This document shows positions 8,373-17,400 of a stretch of DNA of 64,000 bases, in pieces (within the stretch, counting starts at the first letter, position 1; each line of letters starts with the position of its first letter). A program made the position numbers and the translations under genes. Location of the stretch: contig OZ245010.1 in the NCBI GenBank assembly GCA_965223735.1, positions 62,001-126,000 of the forward strand, written 5' to 3'. Under the pieces are notes generated by a model that had not been told where the DNA came from, ran no database searches, and saw only the letters and a program-made list of their open reading frames with translations. This DNA comes from CAYFZO01 sp965223735 (GTDB lineage: Bacteria; Pseudomonadota; Gammaproteobacteria; Poriferisulfidales; Oxydemutatoraceae).

Positions 8373-9150
8373 ATGGCGACTATGGAAGAGCGAGATTGGT
8401 TCGCATAGAATATTCTTAAGCCGGTTAGTGAAGCGGCGAAGGAGTTGCCGGACAATAAATTGATTGGGTTTCTGGCAATGGAGGGAGGTTGCTACAAAAG
8501 AGGAAAGGGTCTTATGGTTGTCGAGTCGTTCCTTGAACAACTGGGACGTGAATGCCTTGAGGAGCATTGAACCTGGTGAGCTTGATAATTCTGGATCGCG
8601 TAAAAAGTATGTCTCGGAAGTCCATAAAAGTGTCACGAAAATGGATCCGGAAAAGAATCTGGAAAAGGACCCGATGAGTTGGGTGACGGAGAAATGAGGT
8701 GCTTATAACACTAAAGCGTCAGCTTTCTGGAGAGTTATTCGAAAGGTGGTCGGGGGATTGGAAATAGCAAAGGTCGATGATGCCAATAAAGATGGCTGGT
8801 CGTCTTATCTCGTATGGTCGAACCTCTACAAACTTTCTCCGTATGAAGGTGGCAATCCCAGTGATAAGCTTCGCGGTATTCAAGATCGGGATGATGGTTG
8901 TAAAGACCTGTTACGGCTTGAGCTCGAGACCTACTGCCCTCGTCGGCTACTGTTGCTTACCGGTATGAATTGGGCTAAGCCGTTTCTGCAGGAGTTAGAC
9001 GCTGTTGGCAAGGCGAAAAATGGGGAGTGCGTTGAATACATTGGCTCTCTGGCAAACGATAAGTGCTAAACTCGTATTGTCGTCGTTTGTCATCCAGGGA
9101 GCAAAAAGCAGGATCCTTGGACACGTGAAGTGCTAGATTTCCTAAATTAA
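8373..9150 (+). pseudogene. Decayed gene of unrecognised function beside the restriction cassette
   Basis: A degenerate coding stretch can be followed from ATG 8373 to TAA 9148-9150. Lesions are an in-frame TAG at 8406, a one-base insertion near 8520 (upstream GKGLMVV, then RSLNNWDV in the next frame), a TGA at 8695-8697 and a TAA at 9067-9069. Recognisable blocks are KASAFWRVIRKVVGGLEI, WSSYLVWSNLYKLSPYEGG, RPRRLLLLTGMNW-like text near 8940 and RIVVVCHPGSKKQDPW at the end. I recall this pattern (a short 'VGRalNGW' motif, 'SaFWRV', 'WSNLYK.aP.eGGNP', a terminal HPqgk) from uncharacterised bacterial proteins resembling the uracil-DNA-glycosylase fold, but the family cannot be named with confidence. 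Confidence 0.6.
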
Positions 9151-9629
9151 AAAGGGCATGACCCGAGAAACCGGACAAGTCTTCCCCGGCACACCCTATC
9201 TCCTTCGTAAAGCAAACGGCAAAAACACTGCACATCTTTGAGTATGTTGTTTCAAGATAACTACCGGGAGGAATTCGAAAAACGGATACGACAGGATCAG
9301 GTTGATGCAGCGTGATCATTTCTTCTCCCCGGCTCCGACGGCATCACCCGTATGTGAAAGGGCGGTGATTCATCCGGTTCATCGCCATGATTCCATCCGT
9401 CGTCGCCCTCTCCCGAAGAAAAAGGAGACACTACCACTTTTGGGCTAACACGCCGGCGCATTTCACTTGACGAAAAAACGCAGTTCGGACATACTGGCTG
9501 AATTGGGTAGCCGATGCCGCATTACCGCCCATGATCAGGGGTTTCAGCCGGCCGGTCGTGGCGCCGGTGGAGTGAGTCGGCTTGGGGTTCGGGGGGGCAA
9601 TCCGAGCGCGCACCGGGGTTTATGGACTT
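9151..9629. other. Intergenic stretch without recognisable gene
   Basis: About 480 bases between the decayed gene and petA. No open frame on either strand resembles a known protein. It is probably remnant DNA of the inserted cassette plus the petA promoter region, but no convincing promoter hexamers were found. Confidence 0.5.
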
Positions 9630-10238
9630 ATGCAAAACGACGATTCTGACAAGCCTGCGGATCTGACGCGCCGCCGTTTTCTGACGACGGGCGCGAGCGC
9701 GGTCGGCGGTATCGGCACCGCGGTGGCGGCTTGGCCGTTCGTCGCCTCAATGAACCCCAGCGCCCACGCCAGGGCGGTCGGTGCGCCGGTGACGGTTGAT
9801 CTTGGCAAACTCAAGCAGGGTGAGATGTTGCGTGAGAAGTGGCGCGGCAAGCCGATCTGGATTGTGCGCCGAACGCAGGGAATGATCGACAGTCTGAAAG
9901 CGGGCACCGGGAAATTGCGTGACCCGGGATCGATACAGCCGCAACAGCCCGATTACGCAAAGAACGAACATCGCTCGATCAAACCCGAGTACTTGGTGCT
10001 GGTCGGTATCTGCACTCATCTCGGTTGTTCGCCGACGTTCCGCCCCGACCAGGCCCCCGACGATCTGGGTTCGGCGTGGCGCGGCGGTTTTTTCTGTGCG
10101 TGCCACGGTTCGCGATTTGATCTCGCCGGGCGGGTTTATAAAAACGTGCCGGCACCCAAAAACCTCGAGGTGCCGCCGTACCGTTACACCGAAGACGATC
10201 GCATTGTGATTGGAGAATCCGGCGAAGAGACGGCCTGA
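9630..10238 (+). CDS. petA: Cytochrome bc1 complex Rieske iron-sulfur subunit
   Basis: PetA carries the high-potential [2Fe-2S] cluster that passes electrons from ubiquinol to cytochrome c1. From ATG 9630 the 202-residue product begins with a twin-arginine signal-anchor (LTRRRFLTTGASAVGG). Cluster motifs are CTHLGC (ligands Cys128 and His130) and CACHGS (ligands Cys156 and His159), with Cys133 and Cys158 positioned for the stabilising disulfide. An upstream in-frame start at 9582 would add 16 residues before the twin arginines and is less likely. The stop overlaps the petB start by one base, so the three bc1 genes form one operon. Confidence 0.96.
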   Translation: MQNDDSDKPADLTRRRFLTTGASAVGGIGTAVAAWPFVASMNPSAHARAVGAPVTVDLGKLKQGEMLREKWRGKPIWIVRRTQGMIDSLKAGTGKLRDPGSIQPQQPDYAKNEHRSIKPEYLVLVGICTHLGCSPTFRPDQAPDDLGSAWRGGFFCACHGSRFDLAGRVYKNVPAPKNLEVPPYRYTEDDRIVIGESGEETA

Positions 10239-11668
10239 TGGATAAAACGACACAGGTTGCGGCGCAGTCTGCGGCGCAGTCTGCGGCGCAGTCCGGCGGG
10301 TTGATCGGCTGGATAGACGCCCGCTTTCCGCTGACCAAGCTTTTCCGGGAACATCTGGCCGAGTATTACGCCCCGAAGAACTTTAACTTCTGGTATTTCT
10401 TCGGCTCCCTCGCGTTGCTGATGCTGGTGTTGCAGATCGTCACCGGCATTTTTCTGACCATGCACTACAAACCGGACGCGCTGAAAGCTTTCGCGTCGGT
10501 CGAGTACATCATGCGCGACGTTGATTGGGGCTGGTTGATCCGTTATATGCACTCGACCGGCGCTTCGGCCTTTTTCATCGTCATTTATCTGCACATGTTC
10601 AGGGCCCTGCTCTACGGTTCCTACAAGAAGCCGCGCGAGTTGCTGTGGATCATCGGGATGTTTTTGTACCTCGCGCTGATGGCGGAGGCATTCATGGGGT
10701 ACCTGTTGCCGTGGGGGCAGATGTCGTACTGGGGGGCACAGGTGATCGTCAACCTGTTCGGGGCGATCCCGTATATCGGTCCGGATCTGGCGCTGTGGAT
10801 CCGCGGCGACTACGTTATTTCAGACGCGACTTTGAACCGCTTCTTTGCCTTTCACGTGATCGCGGTGCCGCTTGTGCTGGTCGCGCTCGCGTTCATTCAC
10901 ATTGTGGCGTTGCACGAAGTCGGTTCAAACAACCCCGACGGCATCGAGATCAAGGACAACAAAAATAAAAAGGGCATCCCCCAGGACGGCATTCCGTTTC
11001 ACCCGTATTACACGGTGAAGGATATTGTCGGCACGGTAGTTTTTCTGTTGCTGTTCTTGGGGGTCATCTTTTATCTGCCCGAGATGGGGGGCTATTTTCT
11101 GGAGGCCGCCAATTTCGTGCCGGCCAATCCGCTGTTGACGCCGGAGCACATTGCGCCGCTTTGGTACTTCACGCCGTTTTATACAATCCTGCGCGCAATT
11201 CCCGATCCCTGGTACGGCGTGCTCGCGATGGGCACGGCGATCGTGATCTTGTTTTTCCTGCCGTGGATCGACAGGAACCTGGTCAAGTCGGTGCGTTACC
11301 GCAGCCCTCTGCATAAACTGAACCTGTTGATCTTTGCGGGCGTGTTCATCGTGCTCGGTATTCTCGGGGCGATGCCGGTGCGCCCGTTGCTCGCCGAGAT
11401 GGCGGTGCGTTTCAGCGAGCTGTACTTCCTGTTTTTCTTCGTTCTGTGGTTTATGAGCCGCGAGCGCAGCAACGCGATGTGCTACGGCGCGTTTGCGTTC
11501 TTTATCGGGCTGTTTACGCTGTACGATTTTCTGCGCATATCCCCGGACATCTCGTCTCTGGTGACGTGGGGGTGGCTGATTCCCGCGGTTTATCTGGTGA
11601 TTTTCTTTTTATTGCCGGTGTTTACGGTGTTGGCCGAGGACCGGCGGGTTCCGGAAAAGATTGCATGA
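10238..11668 (+). CDS. petB: Cytochrome b subunit of the bc1 complex, with extended C-terminus
   Basis: Membrane subunit that binds the two b hemes and the quinol/quinone sites. The conserved core is present: MHSTGASAFFIVIYLHMFRA and FFAFHVIAVPLVL followed by FIHIVALHEVGSNNPDG supply the paired heme-ligand histidines, and the Qo-site PEWY-like segment is PLWYFTPFYTILRAIPD. At 476 residues it is about 60-70 longer than usual. Extra sequence is an Ala-Gln-Ser-rich N-terminal tail and, after GILGAMPVRPLLAEM, a C-terminal extension with additional hydrophobic stretches (FSELYFLFFFVLWFMS, CYGAFAFFIGLFTLYDFL, LIPAVYLVIFFLLPVF). Start and stop overlap petA and petC, showing translational coupling. 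Confidence 0.95.
   Translation: MDKTTQVAAQSAAQSAAQSGGLIGWIDARFPLTKLFREHLAEYYAPKNFNFWYFFGSLALLMLVLQIVTGIFLTMHYKPDALKAFASVEYIMRDVDWGWLIRYMHSTGASAFFIVIYLHMFRALLYGSYKKPRELLWIIGMFLYLALMAEAFMGYLLPWGQMSYWGAQVIVNLFGAIPYIGPDLALWIRGDYVISDATLNRFFAFHVIAVPLVLVALAFIHIVALHEVGSNNPDGIEIKDNKNKKGIPQDGIPFHPYYTVKDIVGTVVFLLLFLGVIFYLPEMGGYFLEAANFVPANPLLTPEHIAPLWYFTPFYTILRAIPDPWYGVLAMGTAIVILFFLPWIDRNLVKSVRYRSPLHKLNLLIFAGVFIVLGILGAMPVRPLLAEMAVRFSELYFLFFFVLWFMSRERSNAMCYGAFAFFIGLFTLYDFLRISPDISSLVTWGWLIPAVYLVIFFLLPVFTVLAEDRRVPEKIA
10259..10294 (+). repeat. Three tandem 12-base units in the petB N-terminal coding region
   Basis: The unit GCGGCGCAGTCT is present three times in a row (the last ends in C), encoding a repeated Ala-Ala-Gln-Ser in the cytosolic N-terminal tail of cytochrome b. 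Units of 12 bases keep the frame, so copy number could vary harmlessly. Confidence 0.9.
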
Positions 11669-12414
11669 ATTCCGAAGCGAAATATGCGGCGTTGCTGTTG
11701 TGTTTGGCGGTTTCGGGTTCGGTTTTTGCCGCCGGCACGGGTTATCCGATTGAGCCGGTGGACATTTCCCTGTCAAACCGTGCCGCGTTGCAGCGCGGCG
11801 CCAAGTACTTTGTGAATTATTGTCTCAGTTGTCACAGCGCGGGTTACAGCCGCTACAACCGCGTCGGCGAGGATCTGGGGCTGTCGGAAGACCAGGTCAG
11901 GGAAAACCTGATCTTCACCCGGCAGAAGATCGGGGAACTGATGACCGTGACCTTCCAGGAGGAGAATGCCCTGCAATGGTTCGGTTCAATACCGCCCGAC
12001 CTGACTTTGATCGCGCGCGCGCGGGGGCCGGATTGGCTTTACACCTACCTCAAATCCTTTTATCTTGACGAGACGCGCCCGACGGGCGTGAACAACGCGC
12101 TGTTCAACAATGTCTCGATGCCGCACGTGCTGTGGGAGCTTCAGGGTTGGCAGAGGCCGGTGTACAAGACGGTGGGCTCCGCCGACGGTTTCGGAAGGCA
12201 GGTCATAGAGCGCATGGAACTGGTCGAGCTGGGGCTGATGTCGGAGCAGGAGTACGACCGGGTGGTGCGCGATCTGGTGACCTTCATGGCTTACCTGGCT
12301 GAGCCGATTGCCCTGAAACGCAAAACCATGGGTATCTGGGTGCTGTTGTTTTTGATCGTGTTGCTCGGTGTCTCTTACGCCCTGAAGCGTGAGTACTGGA
12401 AGGACATACACTGA
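11665..12414 (+). CDS. petC: Cytochrome c1 subunit of the bc1 complex
   Basis: PetC is the membrane-anchored c-type cytochrome that accepts electrons from the Rieske protein on the periplasmic side. The 249-residue product has a signal peptide (ALLLCLAVSGSVFAAG), the heme-attachment motif CLSCH at residues 53-57, the segment NNVSMPHVLWELQG containing the likely axial methionine, and a C-terminal anchor (MGIWVLLFLIVLLGVSYALK). The ATG overlaps the petB stop (ATGA). Length is typical. Confidence 0.96.
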   Translation: MNSEAKYAALLLCLAVSGSVFAAGTGYPIEPVDISLSNRAALQRGAKYFVNYCLSCHSAGYSRYNRVGEDLGLSEDQVRENLIFTRQKIGELMTVTFQEENALQWFGSIPPDLTLIARARGPDWLYTYLKSFYLDETRPTGVNNALFNNVSMPHVLWELQGWQRPVYKTVGSADGFGRQVIERMELVELGLMSEQEYDRVVRDLVTFMAYLAEPIALKRKTMGIWVLLFLIVLLGVSYALKREYWKDIH

Positions 12415-12436
12415 AAGCGCGGAGTTTCAACTGGTC

Positions 12437-13084
12437 ATGGAAAGGAGAGACGCCCAGGGGCTGGAAGAACATTCCCCGATGATCCTGTTCTCGGGCGCAA
12501 CCTGCCTGGACAGCCATCGCGTACGTTTCGTGCTCGCGGAAAAGGATGTTTCGTTCAACCTGTTCCCCGTTTCCAATGTCAGAAATCCGCCGGAAGACCT
12601 GATCGCGCTCAACCCTCAGGGTAAGGTGCCGACGCTCGCCGACCGCAACCTGGTGCTTTACGGGGCGCGTATCATCAACGAGTATCTCGATGAGCGGTTT
12701 CCGCATCCGCCGCTGATGCCGGTTGAGCCCATGCCCCGCGCGCGCCTGCGGCTTGCGCTGCAACATATAGAAGAGCAATGGTATGTGCTTCTCAAGCGCA
12801 TACTGGGTGGAAGCCAGAGCACCGCCGACAGGGCGCGCAAGGAGCTCAGGGAGAGCATCCTCTCCCATATCGACATGTTCAATATGAAGCGCTTTTTCAT
12901 CAGCAACGAGTTCAGTCTGGTAGATTGCGCGGTGGCGCCGCTGCTGTGGCGCCTTTCGATCGCCGGCATAGAATTGCCGCCGAAGCAGACGCGCGCGATC
13001 TCCCGCTATCGCGAGTTGGTTTTTTCCCGCGCCGGGTTTATCCGCAGTCTCACCAGCGAGGAGCGTCAGATGCACCTCGGTTGA
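12437..13084 (+). CDS. sspA: Stringent starvation protein A (GST-fold RNA polymerase-associated protein)
   Basis: SspA binds RNA polymerase and affects stationary-phase and acid-stress transcription in E. coli. The 215-residue product has a thioredoxin-like N-terminal GST domain (MILFSGATCLDSHRVRFVLA, NPQGKVPTLADRNLVLYGAR, IINEYLDERFPHPPLMP) and a helical C-terminal domain. The family lacks glutathione-transferase activity. The ATG at 12437 clears petC and gives a normal N-terminus; 12479 is an alternative. petABC-sspA is a conserved gammaproteobacterial order, but sspB, the usual next gene, is missing and a convergent oxidase gene follows. Confidence 0.93.
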   Translation: MERRDAQGLEEHSPMILFSGATCLDSHRVRFVLAEKDVSFNLFPVSNVRNPPEDLIALNPQGKVPTLADRNLVLYGARIINEYLDERFPHPPLMPVEPMPRARLRLALQHIEEQWYVLLKRILGGSQSTADRARKELRESILSHIDMFNMKRFFISNEFSLVDCAVAPLLWRLSIAGIELPPKQTRAISRYRELVFSRAGFIRSLTSEERQMHLG

Positions 13085-13104
13085 CCGGGGCGCGCCTGAA
13101 TTGA

Positions 13105-14490
13105 TCACCCGGGATTTCCGGGAACGCTTTTATCCGGGTTCAGGATGCCGTGCGGGTCAAACACCCGCATGACGGCGCGCGTGAGTTCGAGCGTATGCCG
13201 GGGAATTTCCCGCGCGACGTAGTCGCGTTTCGTCAGGCCGATGCCGTGTTCGCCAGACAGGGTGCCGCCGAGGGCGAGCGTTTCGTCGAACACCTCCGAC
13301 AGACAGCGTTCGGAGGCTTGTTTCTGCGCCGTGTCGTGCGGGTCGTAGAGTATGTTGACGTGCAGATTGCCGTTGCCGGCGTGGCCGAAGCTCGCGATGG
13401 TCAGCCGGTGGCGTGCGCCGATCCCGTCGAGTTTCCGAATAAAAGCCGCCAGTTGTGACACCGGCACGACAACGTCCTCGTTGATTTTGCCCGCCGCGAT
13501 ATTCCTCAGCGCCGGCGACAGGGCTTTGCGTGCTTTCCATAATGCGTCGGCTTCGCGTTCGTCGGCGGCGGCGTCAAAGGAAAGCAGGCCGTCATTGCGC
13601 GCCGCCCGTTCGAGCGCCTGCACGGTCCCGCCGAGTGCATTCGGTTCGCCGTCAGCTTCAATGATCAGCAGTGCGCGGGTTGCGGGATCGAGGCCGGCGT
13701 CGGCGTGCTCGTTCACCAGGCGCACGCTGATCGCGTCCATCAACTCGAGCGCACAGGGAACCGCCGGTTGCCCCATGATCGCGGCCACCGCGTCGGCGGC
13801 GTCTTCGACCGAGCGGTAACAGGCACGCATGGTTTTCTTGCACGCGGGCAGCGGCGTCAGTTTGAGCGTCGCTTCGGTTATCAGGGCCAGTGTTCCCTCG
13901 GAACCGATCAGCAGGCGCGTCAGGTCGAGGCCGACAACGCCTTTGGTGGTTTGCACGCCGGTTACGATGGTCTGTCCGTCGCCGGTGACGGCTTTCAGCC
14001 CCAGGGTGTTTTCCCTCGCGGTGCCGTATTTGACGGCTCTTGGCCCCGCCGCGTTGCACGCGAGGTTGCCTCCGAGCGTCGAGTAGTCGGCGCTGCCCGG
14101 ATCGGGAGGCCAGAAGAAGCCGCAGGGCCTGCACGAGTCCTGTATCGCGCGGTTGGTCGCACCGGCCCGGGAGCGCAGCGTGCGGTTGGCGGCGTCGAGT
14201 TCGAGGATGTCGGTCATGTGCTCAAATGAGATCACGACGCCGCCGCGTATCGGCACCGCAGCGCCGGTGGTGCCGGTGCCGCGCCCGCGCGCGGTCACGG
14301 GCACGCGGTGATCACGGCACGTGCAGACCGCCGCGACAACCTGTTCGTGATCGCGCGCAAAGATCACGGCTTCGGGCGCCGCGTGCAGGCGGCTGTTGTC
14401 GTAACCGTAGGGCCAGCAGTCGGCCGGTTGCGTCAGGATCTCGGCATCCGTGGATTTTCGGAGGTGGCTGATGAAGCCTTGGTCGAGCAC
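13105..14490 (-). CDS. FAD-linked oxidase of the D-lactate/glycolate dehydrogenase family
   Basis: The 461-residue product is a vanillyl-alcohol-oxidase-fold flavoprotein. The FAD-binding half contains PVTARGRGTGTTGAAVP, DPGSADYSTLGGNLACNAAG and the NTLGLKAVTGDG to LIGSEGTLALITEATL region. The C-terminal half has FGHAGNGNLHVNILYD and GTLSGEHGIGLTKRDY, which bind metal and substrate in D-lactate dehydrogenase (cytochrome), GlcD and D-2-hydroxyglutarate dehydrogenases. It oxidises a 2-hydroxy acid and passes electrons to the quinone or cytochrome pool; the exact substrate cannot be fixed. No GlcE or GlcF partner is adjacent. It lies 13 bases downstream of the diaA-like gene on the same strand. 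Confidence 0.9.
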   Translation of the reverse strand: MLDQGFISHLRKSTDAEILTQPADCWPYGYDNSRLHAAPEAVIFARDHEQVVAAVCTCRDHRVPVTARGRGTGTTGAAVPIRGGVVISFEHMTDILELDAANRTLRSRAGATNRAIQDSCRPCGFFWPPDPGSADYSTLGGNLACNAAGPRAVKYGTARENTLGLKAVTGDGQTIVTGVQTTKGVVGLDLTRLLIGSEGTLALITEATLKLTPLPACKKTMRACYRSVEDAADAVAAIMGQPAVPCALELMDAISVRLVNEHADAGLDPATRALLIIEADGEPNALGGTVQALERAARNDGLLSFDAAADEREADALWKARKALSPALRNIAAGKINEDVVVPVSQLAAFIRKLDGIGARHRLTIASFGHAGNGNLHVNILYDPHDTAQKQASERCLSEVFDETLALGGTLSGEHGIGLTKRDYVAREIPRHTLELTRAVMRVFDPHGILNPDKSVPGNPG

Positions 14491-14503
14491 GAAGCGGTCC
14501 GGG

Positions 14504-15085
14504 TCAGTCCGGCAGCCGGTCTATCAGGTCGCACAGGCAGTGCAGGATCAGCAGGTGCACTTCCTGTATGCGCGCGGTCGAGTCTGCGGGCACCCGGATC
14601 TCGACGTCGTTCTGATCGAGCAGCTTCGCCAGGGCGCCGCCGTCTTTGCCGGTCAGTGCGACGATCCGCATCGTCTGAGCGTGCGCCTGTTTGGCTGCCT
14701 CGTTGACGTTGGCCGAGTTGCCGCTGGTGCTGATCGCGAGCAACACGTCGCCGGCGCGTCCCAGTGCCTCGACCTGGCGTGAGAAGACGCGCTCGTAGCA
14801 GGTGTCGTTGGCGATGGAGGTGAGCGCCGAAGTGTCGGTGCTCAACGCGACGGCCGCGAGTCCGCGCCGGTCGGTCTCAAAGCGGTTGACCATTTCTGAT
14901 GAGAAGTGCTGTGCGTCCGCGGCGGAGCCTCCGTTGCCGCAGCTCAGTACCTTGCAGCCGGACTTGATCTGCGCGGCGAGCAGTTCGCCTGCCCGCGCGA
15001 TCGGCTCCGCGAGCCGGTCGTTCGCCAGGCGCTTGGTTTCGATGCTGCTTTCAAACAGTTCGTGTACGCGGTTCACCGGATCCAT
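14504..15085 (-). CDS. diaA: SIS-domain protein, DiaA/phosphoheptose isomerase family
   Basis: The 193-residue product is a single SIS domain with LSCGNGGSAADAQHFSSE, the ISTSGNSANV phosphosugar loop and a C-terminal EVHLLILHCLCDLID helix. The family includes GmhA (sedoheptulose 7-phosphate isomerase for LPS heptose) and DiaA (a tetrameric DnaA-binding replication-timing factor). The neighbourhood lpoA-yraN-this gene is the E. coli lpoA-yraN-diaA order, so DiaA is preferred. The call between the two paralogues rests on context, not on residues. Confidence 0.8.
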   Translation of the reverse strand: MDPVNRVHELFESSIETKRLANDRLAEPIARAGELLAAQIKSGCKVLSCGNGGSAADAQHFSSEMVNRFETDRRGLAAVALSTDTSALTSIANDTCYERVFSRQVEALGRAGDVLLAISTSGNSANVNEAAKQAHAQTMRIVALTGKDGGALAKLLDQNDVEIRVPADSTARIQEVHLLILHCLCDLIDRLPD

Positions 15086-15134
15086 GGGGGGCGTTTCCTG
15101 AAAGGCCGAACGCTCAATTGTAGCACCACGTTTT

Positions 15135-15497
15135 TCACCATTCGGCTTCGAATGCGTTCTTCATCCACGTCGGCGATTCGGACAGGGCGCCGTCGAAAGT
15201 CACAACGTCAAACCGCACCGGGCCGTCGTGGCGATGTATGCGCAGGAATTCGTGCGCGGTGTGGATGATCCTGGTTTGCTTATCGCGGCTGATGCCTTCG
15301 GCGGCGTTGCCATAGGCGCTGTTGCTCCGGTAGCGGACTTCAACAAAGACCAGTGTGTCGCCGTCGCGCATGACCAGGTCTATCTCGCCGAAGCGCGTAC
15401 GGTAGTTGCTGGCGATCGCGTGGAGTCTGTTCTTTGTTAGGAAAGACTGCGCGCGTTGCTCGGCAGCCCGTCCGCGTTCGATATTGCGGGGTTCCAT
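15135..15497 (-). CDS. yraN: YraN/UPF0102 family protein
   Basis: The 120-residue product has the UPF0102 pattern: GRAAEQRAQSFLTKNRLHAI, NYRTRFGEIDLVMRDGDTLVFVEVRYR and a C-terminal GPVRFDVVTFDG. The E-x-D-L and V-F-V-E-V-(K/R) elements resemble the core of Holliday-junction-resolvase and PD-(D/E)XK nuclease folds, but no activity is established for the family. It follows lpoA by 6 bases on the same strand, as in E. coli. Confidence 0.93.
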   Translation of the reverse strand: MEPRNIERGRAAEQRAQSFLTKNRLHAIASNYRTRFGEIDLVMRDGDTLVFVEVRYRSNSAYGNAAEGISRDKQTRIIHTAHEFLRIHRHDGPVRFDVVTFDGALSESPTWMKNAFEAEW

Positions 15498-15503
15498 CCC
15501 GGT

Positions 15504-17345
15504 TTACAGCACCTCGAGCGGCACCGGTTTGCCCCGCGAGAACTGTGCCCACAGGAGTTTCCGGAACAGCCGCCGGCCGGCCCCGATGGATATTTCCCCG
15601 GTCTGTCCGTCGAGAGCGAAGCGCGCGACTTCCATGTGCCTGAACCGCTTGACCAGGCGCTGGGCGTCGCTGCCGAGCGCAAACAGGCGTGTGTACTCGT
15701 CGGCCTTCTCGCCGGTGAATGTTTCGCGCCGGATGATGGCGGGAATATCGCAATAGATCAGCCCGTCGAGATCGCGCCCCCTTTTGAACGTGCCCGGGTT
15801 ATAGACGTGGGAGGTCGCGTAGGTCGGCAATTTGTTCACGTAGTGAAACTTCATCTGCGGGAAAATCATCACCGAACGGCGATGGTCGGCGAACAGCATT
15901 GCGGCGCTGATATCATCCCGGATATGCGGTTTGAACCGCGGCTTTTTGCCCAGCGCGACCGAAACGAGGCGGTGGCGTTCGCGGCTACGGTCGAGTTGAA
16001 ACAGCGACTCGATGACGGCTGTATAATCGACGAAACTCGGGTCGTAGCGGCTGAGTGCCTGAATCTTGCCGCCGAGCGAAGTGTATTCGCTTTCAAACGC
16101 GCGGTAAAGCCGTTCGCCCCAATCGTCGGCGGGCGCCAGAACCGCGATGAATTCGTGTCCGTCGCTCCAGATCTTGTGTGCCGCCTGCACCGCCTCGTTT
16201 TCAGGCAGCAGGCCGAACTGGAACAGGTTGCTTTTGCCCGTGCGGGCGTCGGTGGTCGTGTAATTCAGGCTGATGGTCGGCACGCTGATGCTGTTGTTTG
16301 CCAGCAGTGCGTCAATTTCGGGTTTCAGCAAAGGGCCGATCACCAGGTCAGCGTTGCCGTCCGCGACCGCCTTTGCATAAATGCTCGCGATGTCGGCTGA
16401 CTGATCGGTATTGTGAACGGTGACGGTGAAGTTCGGCGTTGTGGCGCGCTCGTATGATTCAAAAAAGCCGTTTTTTATCGCCTTGCCGGCTTTTGCATAA
16501 CTACCTGTCAGCGGCAACAGCAGCGCGACCTCTTTCGGGCGGTAGTCAAGGTATTGCCAGCGCGCGCGCATGTCTTCGATGATGGAATCCGGCAGCGGCC
16601 AGCGGCGGTTTCTTCTCTGCCACTTGGCGTAGCTTTGTTCGAGTTCGTCGCGGTTGATTTCCAGCGGCGTCGCCAGCGCCACAAGTTCCAGCCACGGGCG
16701 CACCTTGGCGTCGGGTTTGGCCAGCAGCGCCTCTTTGACCTGCCACGGGTCGAGATACAGCAACGCGCGCCACAGCGCGGTGATGTTCGCCGGGCGCTGT
16801 TCCTTGTCGAACAGTTTGTGCAGTTCAAGGTGTAGTTCTATACCGCGTACGAACTCGTCGCTCAGCATCAGCGCGTCCGACGACAATTCTAGCGCGGCTA
16901 TTCTGGTCGGTTTATCGCCCTGTTTTACGAGTTCCTCAGGCAGCGCCCGGAGAATTCTTTCGGGCTGATCGGTCTGTCGGTAGAACCGGGCTTCTGCAAC
17001 GCGCTTTTTGAGCAGCAGGGCATCGTCGATTTCCTGCTCCGATATTTGCAGGAGATAGCGGTAGGCGTTCAAGGGGTGGCTCGTGTCGAGCAGGATGTTC
17101 GCCGCGCGCACCTGCATACTCTGGCGGTAGGGGGGCGGCAGCTTGGGGGCGACCTTCCACAGATGCCTTGCCGCCGCGACCGCATTGTCTTCGAGCAGCA
17201 TTGTGTCGGCCTTTTTGTAGGCGCTTTCCATGCGCGCGCGCTGCAGCAGGTCGATCGGGTCAAACAGTTTGCCGCTGCAACCGACTGCGAGCAGCGACAA
17301 CAGAATCACCGTCAGGGCGTTTTTCAGCGGCACGGGTAAGCGCAT
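15504..17345 (-). CDS. lpoA: Penicillin-binding protein activator lipoprotein LpoA (LppC/YraM family)
   Basis: LpoA is an outer-membrane lipoprotein that reaches through the periplasm to stimulate PBP1A. The 613-residue product starts with a lipoprotein signal (NALTVILLSLLAVGC, lipidated Cys23). A helical TPR-like N-terminal domain follows (about residues 30-260). The C-terminal half is a periplasmic-binding-protein fold with EVALLLPLTGSYAKAGKAIK, then ADLVIGPLLKPEIDALL and EFIAVLAPADDWGERLYRAF. Length is close to family norm. The gene is divergent from rsmI with 55 bases between starts, and yraN and the diaA-like gene follow it, a conserved arrangement. Confidence 0.94.
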   Translation of the reverse strand: MRLPVPLKNALTVILLSLLAVGCSGKLFDPIDLLQRARMESAYKKADTMLLEDNAVAAARHLWKVAPKLPPPYRQSMQVRAANILLDTSHPLNAYRYLLQISEQEIDDALLLKKRVAEARFYRQTDQPERILRALPEELVKQGDKPTRIAALELSSDALMLSDEFVRGIELHLELHKLFDKEQRPANITALWRALLYLDPWQVKEALLAKPDAKVRPWLELVALATPLEINRDELEQSYAKWQRRNRRWPLPDSIIEDMRARWQYLDYRPKEVALLLPLTGSYAKAGKAIKNGFFESYERATTPNFTVTVHNTDQSADIASIYAKAVADGNADLVIGPLLKPEIDALLANNSISVPTISLNYTTTDARTGKSNLFQFGLLPENEAVQAAHKIWSDGHEFIAVLAPADDWGERLYRAFESEYTSLGGKIQALSRYDPSFVDYTAVIESLFQLDRSRERHRLVSVALGKKPRFKPHIRDDISAAMLFADHRRSVMIFPQMKFHYVNKLPTYATSHVYNPGTFKRGRDLDGLIYCDIPAIIRRETFTGEKADEYTRLFALGSDAQRLVKRFRHMEVARFALDGQTGEISIGAGRRLFRKLLWAQFSRGKPVPLEVL

Positions 17346-17400
17346 CGGGGTATAAAGTATAAAATGCAGTACGCGGGTAACAAGCCGTCAATTATATCCC

